Source of the DNA: Bacillota bacterium
GTDB taxonomy: Bacteria > Bacillota > Clostridia > Acetivibrionales > DSM-1351
Length of the DNA stretch: 64,000 bases
Assembly: GCA_023397905.1 (NCBI GenBank)
Contig: JAEWSZ010000167.1
Location: 1-64,000, forward strand
Reading direction: 5' to 3'
In this document: in pieces, positions 16,201 to 26,300 of the stretch
How the letters are laid out: the number at the start of each line of letters is the position of its first letter
Position numbering within the stretch: the first letter of the stretch is position 1
Notes under the pieces: generated by a model
What the model was told of the DNA's origin: nothing
Database searches by the model: none
Seen by the model: only the letters and a program-made list of their open reading frames with translations
Position numbers and translations under genes: made by a program

Positions 16201-17067
16201 ATGGGAACCAGAAAATCAAGCAGGACGGACATACCCTTATTTGAGCGTAAAGAGCTTACAAATAAGTTGAAGCTTATAGTCAATGAAAGAAGTTCCGGGA
16301 TAGGAATAGTCGGCGTCGCTTCCATAGACAGATTTGAAAACTCGCCGAAAGGGCATGGCCCGAGGGATTTTATTTCTGACGCAAACGCGGTGGTAGTTTT
16401 GGGACTGCCCATTCTTGATGGAGTTGCGGACTATGCGAACTATGAAATGAAGGATTCGGAAATAGTAACCGATGAGGACATTTATGTAGGCAAAGATGGT
16501 ATAAAAAGGATTTACAATCCAAGGCTCGCTCTGCAAAATCAAGTAAACCTCAGAAGTGCTCATGAAGCACTTAATATGGAAATACAGATTCTGGGCATCT
16601 ACGCCGGAGCATTTTTGGAGAATCAAGGCTATAAAAGCCTTGTAATGCCTACCACATATGGCACTACATTTTCATGGCAAATGAATGTTGACAAAGACTA
16701 TCCGAGAAATGTAAAAGGAATAGGGCAATTTTCACATCGTCATGCCGCCGTTGCGGCAGGGCTTGGCTCATTTGGACTTAACAACCTTCTTTTAACGCCA
16801 AATTGGGGACCGCGAAACAGATTTACGACCATTATCACCCGCGCCCCGCTTGTTGCCGATGAACTGACGAATGTTTCAAGCTGCCTCGGAGAAAAATGTT
16901 CTAAATGCATTGATAGCTGTTGTGCGAAAGCATTTGGGGATGTATTTGAATTTGAATCGGCCGGTGTCAAGCAGAAAATGGCTAAATTTGACCATCTTAA
17001 GTGTGAAGGAGCTTATGGGCTTTGTAAACGCGCATGTATTTCTTCATGTCCTGTCGGTTCATTTTAA
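16201..17067 (+). CDS. 4Fe-4S protein related to epoxyqueuosine reductase / reductive dehalogenase modules
   Basis: A 288-residue protein ending in two cysteine sets: CLGEKCSKCIDSCC (C-x4-C-x2-C-x3-C) and CEGAYGLCKRACISSCPVG (C-x6-C-x3-C-x3-CP), a two-cluster ferredoxin-like arrangement. Upstream, RHAAVAAGLGSFGLNNLLLT resembles the QueG/reductive-dehalogenase core (HAAVAAGLG...GK.GLL). It is too short to include the HEAT repeats of full QueG, and no twin-arginine signal is present. It is the last gene of the importer/rhodanese operon, 17 bases after the lipoprotein gene. I infer a cytoplasmic reductase that processes the imported substrate. Confidence 0.7.
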   Translation: MGTRKSSRTDIPLFERKELTNKLKLIVNERSSGIGIVGVASIDRFENSPKGHGPRDFISDANAVVVLGLPILDGVADYANYEMKDSEIVTDEDIYVGKDGIKRIYNPRLALQNQVNLRSAHEALNMEIQILGIYAGAFLENQGYKSLVMPTTYGTTFSWQMNVDKDYPRNVKGIGQFSHRHAAVAAGLGSFGLNNLLLTPNWGPRNRFTTIITRAPLVADELTNVSSCLGEKCSKCIDSCCAKAFGDVFEFESAGVKQKMAKFDHLKCEGAYGLCKRACISSCPVGSF

Positions 17068-17495
17068 TATTTTTACAACATTAACTGTCTTTAAAGAATT
17101 TATTATTTCGCAAAGAGACAGTTCAGCTTTTGTGTAAACCTCCAGAGTGATGCAAGATGAGAGCATCACTCTGGAGGTTTAATTTATGGCAGCAAAAAGG
17201 AAAATCAGTCCGGAACGCAGAGAACAGAGGTGAAAAAGTCGTTCCAGAACGGCAGACCTATGATATACTAATAATTGGCAGGAAGTGATAAGTAATTTTG
17301 ATGAGTCTTTTCATACAGGAAATGACCAGATAGGTAGTATTTCCTTTAACTAAACCCCAGTTGCCGGAGCAGAGAATACTGCCCAAATGATTAAAAATGA
17401 GAAAGCGTAATGCGTCTTGACAGCATTAATATTGTGAATGAATTGATGGGAACAATTGAAGATATGTTATGAGAAAGAGAGGGGAAACATCTGGA
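17068..17495. other. Intergenic region with a long perfect hairpin
   Basis: Apart from the 18-bp hairpin at 17136-17180 I see only a short frame at 17186 (MAAKRKISPERREQR then stop), which may be a relic of a transposase N-terminus, and AT-rich DNA. No ribosome-site-supported gene is visible. Confidence 0.5.
17136..17180. terminator. Perfect 18-bp inverted repeat, probable terminator
   Basis: Arms AAACCTCCAGAGTGATGC (17136-17153) and its exact complement (17163-17180) enclose a 9-base loop. The downstream arm ends in GGTTT followed by AATTT, a weak U-tract. It could terminate the importer operon or be a relic end of a mobile element. Confidence 0.55.
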
Positions 17496-18519
17496 ATGAG
17501 TAATATAATCAATGTCAGTGAGGGAAAAATAGCGCTCTACGCAATAGGTGACAATAGCGTTTATGTGGATGTTGTATTTAAGGATGAGACTTTCTGGATG
17601 ACGCAAAAGGCTCTTACACAATTATTTGAAGTTGATTTGTCAGTTATCTCACGGCACTTGAAGAATATATATGCCGAAGAGGAGTTATGGCCTGAAGCAA
17701 CTATTGCAAAAATTGCAATAGTTCAAAACGAAGGTGAACGTGAAGTAAATCGTTCACCCGAGTTTTACAGTTTGGATGCTATTATCGCCGTCGGTTATCG
17801 GGTTAATTCCAAAAAAGCAACCAAATTTCGTCAATGGGCGACGCAAACTCTAAAAGAATATATCCAAAAAGGCTATCTTTTAAATATGGATATGCTGAAA
17901 AACGGACGGCAGTTCGGGCGTGATTACTTTGACGAGTTATTGGAGAAAATCCGTGAAATCCGAGCCAGTGAACGTCGTGCCTACCAAAAGATAGCCGACG
18001 TTTTTGAACAGTGCAGTTACGACTACGATAAAAATAGTGACCTTACCAAAGAGTTTTATGCATTTGTGCAGAATAAGCTGCACTATGCTGTTACAGGGAA
18101 AACTGCTGCTGAACTTATTGCTGAGCGTGTTACACTTGATCACCCAACAATGGGGTTGACCACATGGAAAGATGCGCCGAAAGGAAAAATTTTTAAGAGG
18201 GACATTGGTGTTGCAAAGAATTATCTGAACGAAAAGGAGATATCACGTCTCAACCGGCTTGTTACAATGTTCATTGATTATGCGGAGCTTATGGCAGAGG
18301 ATGGCATAGCAATGAGTATGCAGGACTGGCTGAATGAAACAGACAATTTTCTTAAAAACAACCGGCGACGAGTACTCGAAGGTAAGGGCCAAATTTCACA
18401 TGAGGATGCATTGAAAAAATTACGAACAGTTTCGTATTCAACAGGATAGGGATTATATCTCAAACTTCGATGAGGCAATGACTGAGTATTTAAGGGGAAA
18501 AGGCAACGGGCAGGATTGA
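17496..18519 (+). pseudogene. RhuM-family protein (copy 2), frameshifted near its 3' end
   Basis: From ATG 17496 the frame encodes a RhuM protein with the same landmarks as copy 1 (ETFWMTQKALTQLFEVDLSV; FYSLDAIIAVGYRVNS; KIREIRASERRAYQKIADVF; MGLTTWKDAPKGK). In frame it stops at 18449 after 317 residues with a non-family tail. Removing one A from the A6 run at 18414-18419 restores NYEQFRIQQDRDYISNFDEA and continues to a TGA at 18517-18519, matching the C-terminus of the family. An ATG at 17469 is an alternative start. It is either a true frameshift or a homopolymer sequencing error. Confidence 0.8.
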
Positions 18520-18586
18520 TTAAGAAATTTGCAGATTCTCTTTTCAAATCCATTAGAGGTCGATTTCATGAGAGAAGGTGTGATCT

Positions 18587-19402
18587 ATAATATATTTAAG
18601 CAGCTTTTTATTATCTGAGGAGACAGTAAGTAATCCGAATATTTATCCGTATAATGTGTTTGCCGATAAAGTGGAGAAATCATTATTTTTCAGTCCGATT
18701 ACAGTCTTATATGGCAATAATGCGTCTGGGAAATCTACGCTGCTGAATATTATGGCAAATAAGCTGCAGATTGAAGGGCAAGAGTATGCCACCAGTAATC
18801 AGTATGGAATTATACGTTATTTCACAAAATTCATAGATGAATGCAGTTTTACTTTAGGTGAGGCAGAAGATGGCAGGCAGATTGGCAGACTTCCACAGAG
18901 AAGCAGATATGTTAAAAGTGAAGATATTTTATATGAAATAAAAAAAATACAGCAGGAACAAATTCTAAATGATGGATACATATATGAACACATCAGGCGA
19001 GGGATGAATAAGGAACAAATAGAACAATTGAAAAACTCCGTTAAGATGAGAAAACAACTGGAGTTTTTGAAATTTGCACAGGAAAAGTATTCTAATGGGG
19101 AAACTACTTTACAAATGTTGGATGATTATATTGAACCGGATGCGCTTTATTTGTTGGACGAGCCGGAGGTATCCCTGTCGCCGGCAAATCAAATATTGTT
19201 AGCTGAGAAAATAAATAAGATGTCAAGGTTTTTAGGAGGTCAGTTTATTATATCTACACATTCGCCATTTATGCTTGGGACATTAAATGCAAAAATCTAT
19301 AATCTTGATTCAAGGGAATTAGAGGTGACAAGATGGACAGATCTTGAGAATGTGAGATATTTCTATGATTTTTTTGAGAGGCATAAGAAAGAGTTTGAAT
19401 AA
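18587..19402 (+). CDS. AAA/ABC-like ATPase (AAA_21 type) lacking a standard start codon
   Basis: A predicted cytosolic ATPase of about 271 residues. Walker A is VLYGNNASGKSTLLNIMANK, the signature-like region is YSNGETTLQMLDDYI, Walker B is ALYLLDEPEVSLSP and the switch histidine is in FIISTHSPFML. Family members start about 25 residues before the first in-frame GTG (18656). Here the frame upstream is open and reads YLSSFLLSEETVSNPNIYPY, but its first codons are ATA ATA at 18587-18592, placed 8 bases after AGAAGG (18573-18578). Either ATA initiates or an ATG was lost. Such ATPases often occur in genomic islands with RhuM genes. Confidence 0.75.
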   Translation: MIYLSSFLLSEETVSNPNIYPYNVFADKVEKSLFFSPITVLYGNNASGKSTLLNIMANKLQIEGQEYATSNQYGIIRYFTKFIDECSFTLGEAEDGRQIGRLPQRSRYVKSEDILYEIKKIQQEQILNDGYIYEHIRRGMNKEQIEQLKNSVKMRKQLEFLKFAQEKYSNGETTLQMLDDYIEPDALYLLDEPEVSLSPANQILLAEKINKMSRFLGGQFIISTHSPFMLGTLNAKIYNLDSRELEVTRWTDLENVRYFYDFFERHKKEFE

Positions 19403-19533
19403 TAGGCTCAGCGAACCCGAAAAGAAGAAGCAAGCTATAATGTGGAGATAAAAGCGGATATTGATATGTAAAACTCGGAAGAAATTGACTGAACAGTCAC
19501 GAATATAGAAATAGCCGTAGAATGGAGAAACCA

Positions 19534-20844
19534 GTGAATACAGCACAAAAAATAAAAACTCTGCGGAAGCACCCGCTGATTGAATTATTAAAACATAACA
19601 AAGGAAATCCAAGAACTCTAATTTTAATGGAGCCTCTCTGGGGTATTCCCTATAACTTAATTGCACCTTTTGCCACACTATATATGTACACCCAGGGAAT
19701 AACGGACGTTCAAATCGGATTGATTCTGTCGGTCGCCATGTTTGTCCAGGTGTTTTTTTCCTTCTTTGGCGGTATAATCACCGATAAGTTGGGGCGCAAA
19801 TTTACAACCATGATGGGCGATTTTTTCGGCTGGAGTGTTGCTTGCTTGATATGGGCCATTTCGGGTAACTTCTGGTTCTTTTTAATTGCAGTTTTATTCA
19901 ATAGTTTTGAGCAGATTAACCAGACGGCATGGTTTTGTTTATTAATTGAGGATGCGGATTCCAAGGATTTATTGGGAATATATACCTGGGCGAACATTGG
20001 CGGCCTGGTCGCAATCTTTTTTGCACCCATTTCGGGATTTTTGATAAATTCCTTTACCGTGGTTCCGGTTATCCGTGTTTTATATATTGTTTTCGCTGTG
20101 AATATGCTGATAAAGGTGATTATTACTTTCCGGCATTGTGATGAAACCCGGCAAGGAAAGATTCGCATGGCCGAGACCAAAGACACCCCTGTTTTGCAGA
20201 TGTTATATGAATACAAGGATCTGATACCCAAAGTGCTAATGAATAAAGAAATTATGAAAGTGCTTGTTGTCTCTGTGATATTATATATAACCAATCTTGT
20301 CAGCGCCAACTTCTTTAGCTTGTATGTGACACAAAGACTTGGCATAGCAGATCGCTATCTGGCTTTTTTCCCTATTTTGAATGCGGCTGTGATGTTGATT
20401 TTCATGATTGGAATACAGCACCGCCTGGAATCTGTGAAATTCCGGATACCTATGTGGATCGGACTGGTATTATATGCCGCATGCCCGATTCTTCTGATAC
20501 TGGCTCCCATCGGCAGCATGCCGGTTATTATCATTTATGTCTTTGTTGCGGCAGTAGCCGGCGCCCTTGTATTGCCGCGCAAAGATGCCTTGCTCCAGCT
20601 TACTATTAACCCGAAGGAGCGGGCTCGTATTAATGCTTTGATTATGTCCTTTACCATTGCTTTTGCCTCACCGTTTGGCTACTTTGCCGGATGGCTGTCA
20701 AGCATTGACCGCCGCTTGCCATTTTTGTTTACTTTTATTATTTTCATCGCAGCAATCATTATCATTGGCCGTATCCGTGATCCCGAATTCACTGAAGAGC
20801 ATGGGGAAGTTGATAATCCTGCGGCTGGTGGCACAGGTGATTAA
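19534..20844 (+). CDS. MFS transporter (12-TM type)
   Basis: A 436-residue major facilitator protein with about 12 hydrophobic helices. The motif-A loop reads GGIITDKLGRKFTTMMGDF between helices 2 and 3. GTG 19534 is preceded by GGAG at suitable spacing; ATG 19522 overlaps that site. The substrate cannot be told. It converges with the drug-exporter-like gene on the opposite strand. Confidence 0.82.
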   Translation: MNTAQKIKTLRKHPLIELLKHNKGNPRTLILMEPLWGIPYNLIAPFATLYMYTQGITDVQIGLILSVAMFVQVFFSFFGGIITDKLGRKFTTMMGDFFGWSVACLIWAISGNFWFFLIAVLFNSFEQINQTAWFCLLIEDADSKDLLGIYTWANIGGLVAIFFAPISGFLINSFTVVPVIRVLYIVFAVNMLIKVIITFRHCDETRQGKIRMAETKDTPVLQMLYEYKDLIPKVLMNKEIMKVLVVSVILYITNLVSANFFSLYVTQRLGIADRYLAFFPILNAAVMLIFMIGIQHRLESVKFRIPMWIGLVLYAACPILLILAPIGSMPVIIIYVFVAAVAGALVLPRKDALLQLTINPKERARINALIMSFTIAFASPFGYFAGWLSSIDRRLPFLFTFIIFIAAIIIIGRIRDPEFTEEHGEVDNPAAGGTGD

Positions 20845-20886
20845 CAACATCCCTTCTCTATTGAATATATTACCAAGCCAGAACTA

Positions 20887-22326
20887 TCAGTTTTCAGCCG
20901 ACAGTAATTGATTCTTAGATTTCTTGTCAGTTAAGAACAAAGCTGGAATGAGCAATACCAGGCTAAGGACTAAGGCTAACATGAAACCATCGTGGTAAGC
21001 GGTGGTCATGAGAGGAATAGTTGGCGCTTTACCTTGGATTGACAGGCTGACAACAGTCGCAAGTACCGCTGAACCAAAAGCACCGCCAATATTTTGCACG
21101 AGCCGTGTTCCGACGCTGGCTTGCGCAATTTCTTGTTTGACCATACCGGTATACGCATCGGTCATCATGGGAATAGTGACACCACCCATACCTATACCGC
21201 GGACAAACAGGACAACACTCACAACAATGAGTGAAGATGCCTCATTGAAGAAGACAAATGGGATCGTGCCGACGATGGCTAATGTCAGACTTACCAGGAC
21301 AACATTACGCGCACCCAATTTATCAGTTAGCTTACCAATTAATGGACGGGAAACCAGTATGCCAATACCTTGCGGAATCAGCAGCAAGCCGGCGCTCAAA
21401 ACTGAGAAGCCCTTGATATTCTGGAAAAACAAAGGCAATAACAACATTGGACCGTTGGTGGCAATCCCTGCGAGAAACAAGCCAACCATAACCGCACTGA
21501 AATTTTTCAACTTAAATAAGTGTAATGGGAGAATTGCCTGTTCCCTTTTGATTGCGGCGTAAATCATGTAGGCGGCTAAAATTGCGGTCCCTGCGACAAC
21601 ATAAGCAATAGTTGTGCTGTTGTTAAAGGCAGCACTTTTTGCTGCTTTGGTAATTCCATAAATCAAGGTGGCAGAAGCTGTGCCCAATAAAATGATACCT
21701 ATGAAGTCGAATTTGGCTTTTATGTTTGCCGGCGTGAAGTCAGGCAGCTTCAAAATCATCAAAGTGACGGCAAGAATACCGATTGGAACATTGACAAAGA
21801 AAATATAGCCCCATGACAGCAATTGGACAATCACGGCTCCAATAACCGGGCCAAGGATTGGTCCAAGGACCGTCGGGATACCAATGGTAGACATCAAACG
21901 TCCCATCCGCTCCCTTCCGGCGGTTTCAACACACAGGGTAGTCACCAATGTCATAATAAAGCCGGCGCTGATCCCTTGGACAACCCGGAAAATAATCAAT
22001 GAACTGATACTCCAGCTAAATCCCGAAACGATCGAAGCAGCTAAGAACAAGATATTGGCACCAATCATTAACCATTTACCGTTGAAACGTTGGACCATCC
22101 AACCTGCAAGCGGTACTGAAATTGCCATAGCTAACACATAACCTGTAATTACCCATTGTATTAAATCAAGTCCGATACTGAAGTCATTGCTCAAGTGCTT
22201 GATGGCAATGTTGACCATTGTTGAATCAAGCAGGGGCATAATTGCCCCAAGTACTAAAAACCAGGCAATGTTCATGATGCTCTTTGGAATCGGCTCAAGT
22301 TTTGGGGCTTTTTCATTCTTATTCAT
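20887..22326 (-). CDS. DHA2-family MFS multidrug exporter (EmrB/QacA-like)
   Basis: A 479-residue, 14-helix MFS exporter. LDSTMVNIAIKHLSNDF and QWVITGYVLAMAISVPLAGW are typical of the first helices of DHA2 transporters, and antiporter motif C is visible as VLGPILGPVIGAV. The start at 22326 is chosen from AAGGAGGA on the minus strand; a further in-frame ATG at 22365 has no such site. It is divergent from a MerR gene and its promoter has the 19-bp spacer on which MerR proteins act. It probably exports a toxic hydrophobic compound that MerR senses. Confidence 0.9.
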   Translation of the reverse strand: MNKNEKAPKLEPIPKSIMNIAWFLVLGAIMPLLDSTMVNIAIKHLSNDFSIGLDLIQWVITGYVLAMAISVPLAGWMVQRFNGKWLMIGANILFLAASIVSGFSWSISSLIIFRVVQGISAGFIMTLVTTLCVETAGRERMGRLMSTIGIPTVLGPILGPVIGAVIVQLLSWGYIFFVNVPIGILAVTLMILKLPDFTPANIKAKFDFIGIILLGTASATLIYGITKAAKSAAFNNSTTIAYVVAGTAILAAYMIYAAIKREQAILPLHLFKLKNFSAVMVGLFLAGIATNGPMLLLPLFFQNIKGFSVLSAGLLLIPQGIGILVSRPLIGKLTDKLGARNVVLVSLTLAIVGTIPFVFFNEASSLIVVSVVLFVRGIGMGGVTIPMMTDAYTGMVKQEIAQASVGTRLVQNIGGAFGSAVLATVVSLSIQGKAPTIPLMTTAYHDGFMLALVLSLVLLIPALFLTDKKSKNQLLSAEN

Positions 22327-22375
22327 CCTTAAATCCTCCTTATTTTGTGCGGCGTATATGCCCATCGTTTCTTAC

Positions 22376-22438
22376 TTTACAAAGCACTGTCCTTCGCTTA
22401 TAATGGGAGCATAAACTATAACGTAACGTTCGAGTCAA
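22376..22438. promoter_or_regulatory. MerR-type operator with 19-bp-spacer promoter, and opposing merR promoter
   Basis: Minus strand: -35 TTGACT (complement of 22433-22438) and -10 TATGCT (complement of 22408-22413) with a 19-bp spacer. The spacer holds a 21-base near-perfect dyad at 22415-22435 with core AACGTTACGTT. This is the activator geometry of MerR promoters. Plus strand: -35 TTTACA at 22376-22381, 17-bp spacer, -10 TATAAT at 22399-22404, serving the MerR gene. Confidence 0.82.
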
Positions 22439-22477
22439 TAGGTTTTAAGAAAAATTTTTAGCAGGGAGAAAAAGGCA

Positions 22478-23233
22478 ATGAAAAGCGTAAATGAAGTCAG
22501 CAAGCTCTCCGGCGTAAGCCGCCGCACCTTGCAATATTATGATGAAATCGGATTGTTACCGCCCAGCGCGGTAAAAGAATCAGGCTACCGCCAATATGAT
22601 GACGAGAGCTTGCGCCGCTTATGGAGCATTCTATTTTATAAAGAGCTGGGGCTTTCCCTTGACGACATTCGGTTGTTGCTTGAAAATCCAAAGGAAATGG
22701 AAAAAGAGATCATGCGGCATCATAAACAAATTCTCCTGGAAAAACAGTCCGGACTGCAAAAAATGATACTGTCAGTTGACCGGATATTGAATGACGATTT
22801 TGATATTTCAATGCTGAGGGATTTTGATAAAAATAGACTTGAAGCGATAAAGAAAGCATACGCCAACGAAATCCGGACGTTAATGGAAAGCAAATTTTTT
22901 CTTCCGGTAGTGAAAAGCGGCATACTTCCTGGCCGTGCATCCCTTGTAAAAAACGCTTCGAATATAATGAATGTGGATTTTGGCAAGCTCATTTCTCTTT
23001 GTGGGGATGTAATGCAAAAGTTTTGTGAAGCTATGGCGGATGGCCCGGAGAGCTTAGCGGCAAAAAAGGCGGTTACTGCTTTTAGAGAGTTGATAAATAT
23101 GTGGATTCCCTGCGATGATACAGCTTTCCGTAAAATCGGGCAGGCGTATTTGGTTCACAAAGAAGCATTGGACAAAAAGACACCTGGACTTGCGGAGTTT
23201 GTATATGAAGCTGTTTTGCATGTGTATCAGTAG
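22478..23233 (+). CDS. MerR-family transcriptional regulator
   Basis: A 251-residue regulator with an N-terminal MerR winged helix (NEVSKLSGVSRRTLQYYDEI then GLLPPS), a coiled-coil dimerisation helix (about 85-120) and a C-terminal helical domain that resembles the TipAS-like antibiotic-binding class. It starts behind AGGGAG. The dyad in the divergent promoter region fits its action as an activator of the DHA2 exporter gene. The ligand is probably a drug-like molecule. Confidence 0.9.
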   Translation: MKSVNEVSKLSGVSRRTLQYYDEIGLLPPSAVKESGYRQYDDESLRRLWSILFYKELGLSLDDIRLLLENPKEMEKEIMRHHKQILLEKQSGLQKMILSVDRILNDDFDISMLRDFDKNRLEAIKKAYANEIRTLMESKFFLPVVKSGILPGRASLVKNASNIMNVDFGKLISLCGDVMQKFCEAMADGPESLAAKKAVTAFRELINMWIPCDDTAFRKIGQAYLVHKEALDKKTPGLAEFVYEAVLHVYQ

Positions 23234-23267
23234 CCAAACCTTTATCTGTATAATCAAATTTTTATAT

Positions 23268-23321
23268 TTGACAAAAAATTCTATATATGATAAAGTTACT
23301 CCTTGGTTAGCATATGCTAAC
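23268..23321 (+). promoter_or_regulatory. Promoter and perfect palindrome before the SLH surface protein
   Basis: A TTGACA near 23268 is followed by a TAAAGT about 17 bases on. Downstream lies the perfect 16-bp palindrome GTTAGCATATGCTAAC at 23306-23321, just before the ribosome site AAGGAG. It is an operator candidate for an unlinked regulator. Confidence 0.5.
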
Positions 23322-23347
23322 TCATATGATAAATGAAGGAGTGCATT

Positions 23348-26300
23348 ATGAAAAAGTTGAAAATAGTATTGCGGAATATTATAATGATTGCTTTGGTTGT
23401 AGCTTTAACTATTACCAATGGGTTTTATTCTTATGCTGATACAGCGGAAGAAAATCCGGCAGAAACGGACAATAAGGCAGTTAATGTGGAATTGGGCACG
23501 ACTTACACAGATAGCACTACACCATCAGGCATTATGATTTCCTCACCAATGGCAGAATCGGGCGGAACTTATATAGATGGCACTTTTACCGGAAAAGGAA
23601 GCGGCCGGAATGGGGATATTACTGTTACAGTTATGATATTGGACGGAAAAATCAGTAATGTTGACGTTGAGCAGCAGGAAACACCAAGTTTGTGGGAACA
23701 AGCGAAAACAATTATTGAAATAATAAAATCCATGGGAAATCCCTCGGCAAGCGGCATTGACTCAGTAGATGCAGTTTCTGGCGCCACTTTAAGCTCCGAT
23801 GGTATAAAAGCAGCAATGAAGGATGCACTTTCAAAAGCGCTTGCAGATGAAACAATTTTTGCGGGCGGAGAGGGCACAGTACAATCGCCTTATCTGATTG
23901 CAAATGCCACCCAGCTTCAGAACTTTGCGAAAGCTGTAAATGGCGGGGAACCCTATACTTCCGAATATATAAAGCTCTCAGATGATATTAATTTATCAGC
24001 GACAGAGTGGACGCCTGTCGGCTTGGATGAATATCCTTTTGGCGGATTCTTTGACGGCAATGGTAAAAGCATTAATAATCTTACCATTGGAAAATCAGAC
24101 AGTTATGCCATTGTGAATAAAGCAGCATTTTTTGGACAGCTAAGCGATGGAGCAGCTGTTAAAAATTTAATTATAGACAATGCAAAAATTTATACCACTG
24201 GCGAGACAGGTGCGAAGGTTTATGGAGCAGGACTTGTTGCAGCTTCCGGGAAAAACAACAGCATTGATAAATGCATTGTGAGAAATACCGAAATTTTTGT
24301 AAAATCAGATGATCAGCAATTTGTTTACATAGCAGGTCTGGTAGGATATCTGGATCAAAATTCCTCTGTAACAAACAGTTTATCGGATTGCAGTATCAGC
24401 GGTCAAAGCGGCAACTCAGTGTATGCAGGCGGAATTTCAGGCTTAACGGGAAACAAAACTTTAGTGATGAATAATCGCTCAGACGGCAGTGTTGAAGCAG
24501 AAGTGACAAGTGGAGGCAAGACAGCGGCAACTGCCGTAGGCGGCGGAATTACAGGTATGGCATCAGGAGTTACTTATAATTGCTATGCGGAAAATACCTT
24601 GAGCGTGGTCAACAATACTGCAGCCTCAAAGATATATATAGGTGCGTTAGCCGCCTGGTCTACTGCCAACGGCTGTGTAATAAACAGCTGCTATAACAGT
24701 TTGAATACCGATGCGGAGCCGGTTGTTGTATATCCGGCAGGAAGCACTTTTTTTGACGGGATTGTTGATATAAAATCAAAAACAGCCCAGGAAACTGCAG
24801 ATATGCTGCATAACAATTTATCTTCAAGCAGCGTTGAAGCTGCAAAGGCTTTAATGGCAGAAAAGGCACCTTCAAAGGACTTTGGGTTTGAAGTAAACCT
24901 GACCGGCAAGCTGTTTTATGATTGGGAAGTGTCAGGTTCAAAGGCCGCTCTTTCAGGAGGTATCTGGAAAGAAAGAGTGAATCCGGCAGATATTTTTGCA
25001 TCGGGAACCGGAACCGAAGCAGATCCTTATATCCTTGAAACAGAAGGGCAAATCAGAAAGTTTGCAACGTCTCTGTCAGATGAAAACACCTACGAGGGTA
25101 AATTTATCAAACTCATTAATAATATCGATGTTTCGGATAATAACTGGATGCCTATAGGCGAAGGGGAATATGCCTTCTGCGGTAATTTTGACGGAAGCGG
25201 CCATGTCCTCCGTGGGCTTGTTGTAAAGGGTGAAGGAGGAACGGCATATGCTGCAGGGTCTGATATGTATTTCGGACTTTTTGGTGTGATAGGGAAAAAC
25301 GGCCTTGTTAAGAACGTTAAAATTAAAGATATTGATATGAATATTACCGGAAAGGCAAGTGTCGTTTTAGGCGGAGTGAGCGGATTAAACGATGGGGGAA
25401 CCATTGACAGTTGTTCTGTAACGGGAAGCCTGAAGGCACAGACTACCGAAAAAGGCAATAACTATGTTGGCGGAATAGTTGGCTGGACTGTAAAAGGTTA
25501 TATTGTGAACTCTTATACAAATGCCGATGTGTATTCTTCAGTTCTTCCCACTGCTTTAGCTATGTCGGGCGGTATTGCAGGGATGACAAACCGGAGTGTC
25601 ATTGCAAATTGCTACAGCCTGGGAAAAACAGCGGGACATACGAAAAGAGAACTGGAAACGGTAGAATCCATGGCTGCAGTGGGAGGGTTGGTCGGTGTTG
25701 CCGGTTCTCCTGTTGTGAATTGCTATACGATTGGGGATACGGCTTCAGAGGATTATTCATTCTATGTGGGAGCAACTGTCGGCTGGGCCACCGGTATTGC
25801 GGAAGTCTATGATATATATTACAGCAAGGAAGCAAATCAGAGTATACAGAATGAAAAAGTGTCTCCTGTTTCAGATATTGGCTTTTTAGTGGGACAAGGC
25901 ATTAATGAAGAAGGGGAAGTTTATCCCGGTGCATTAATATATAATATTGAAGGAATAACAGCAGAAATGGCCAAAAGCCAATCACTTGCAGATAAGTTAA
26001 ATGCAAATTTTGATGCATTTCCGTTGAATACGGATGTATTGCCTGCAAATATCCAGCTGAAAAAATGGATAGTTAAAGACGGAGCTGTAACATTTTCTGA
26101 TGAAACTTCAACGAGAACTTATGCAGCGCCCGATGTTGAAAAACCAATATTAACCGGAAGCTATTACGATGGAACCTTTTACGGACGTGCGGAAAACACA
26201 GCGGAAAACTCCTATGTTATGGTAACGCTTGAAGTGAAGGACAAAAAGATTACCTCCATAAAAAGCGATAAGGAAATAGAAGGAATAGATTCCGTTATTA

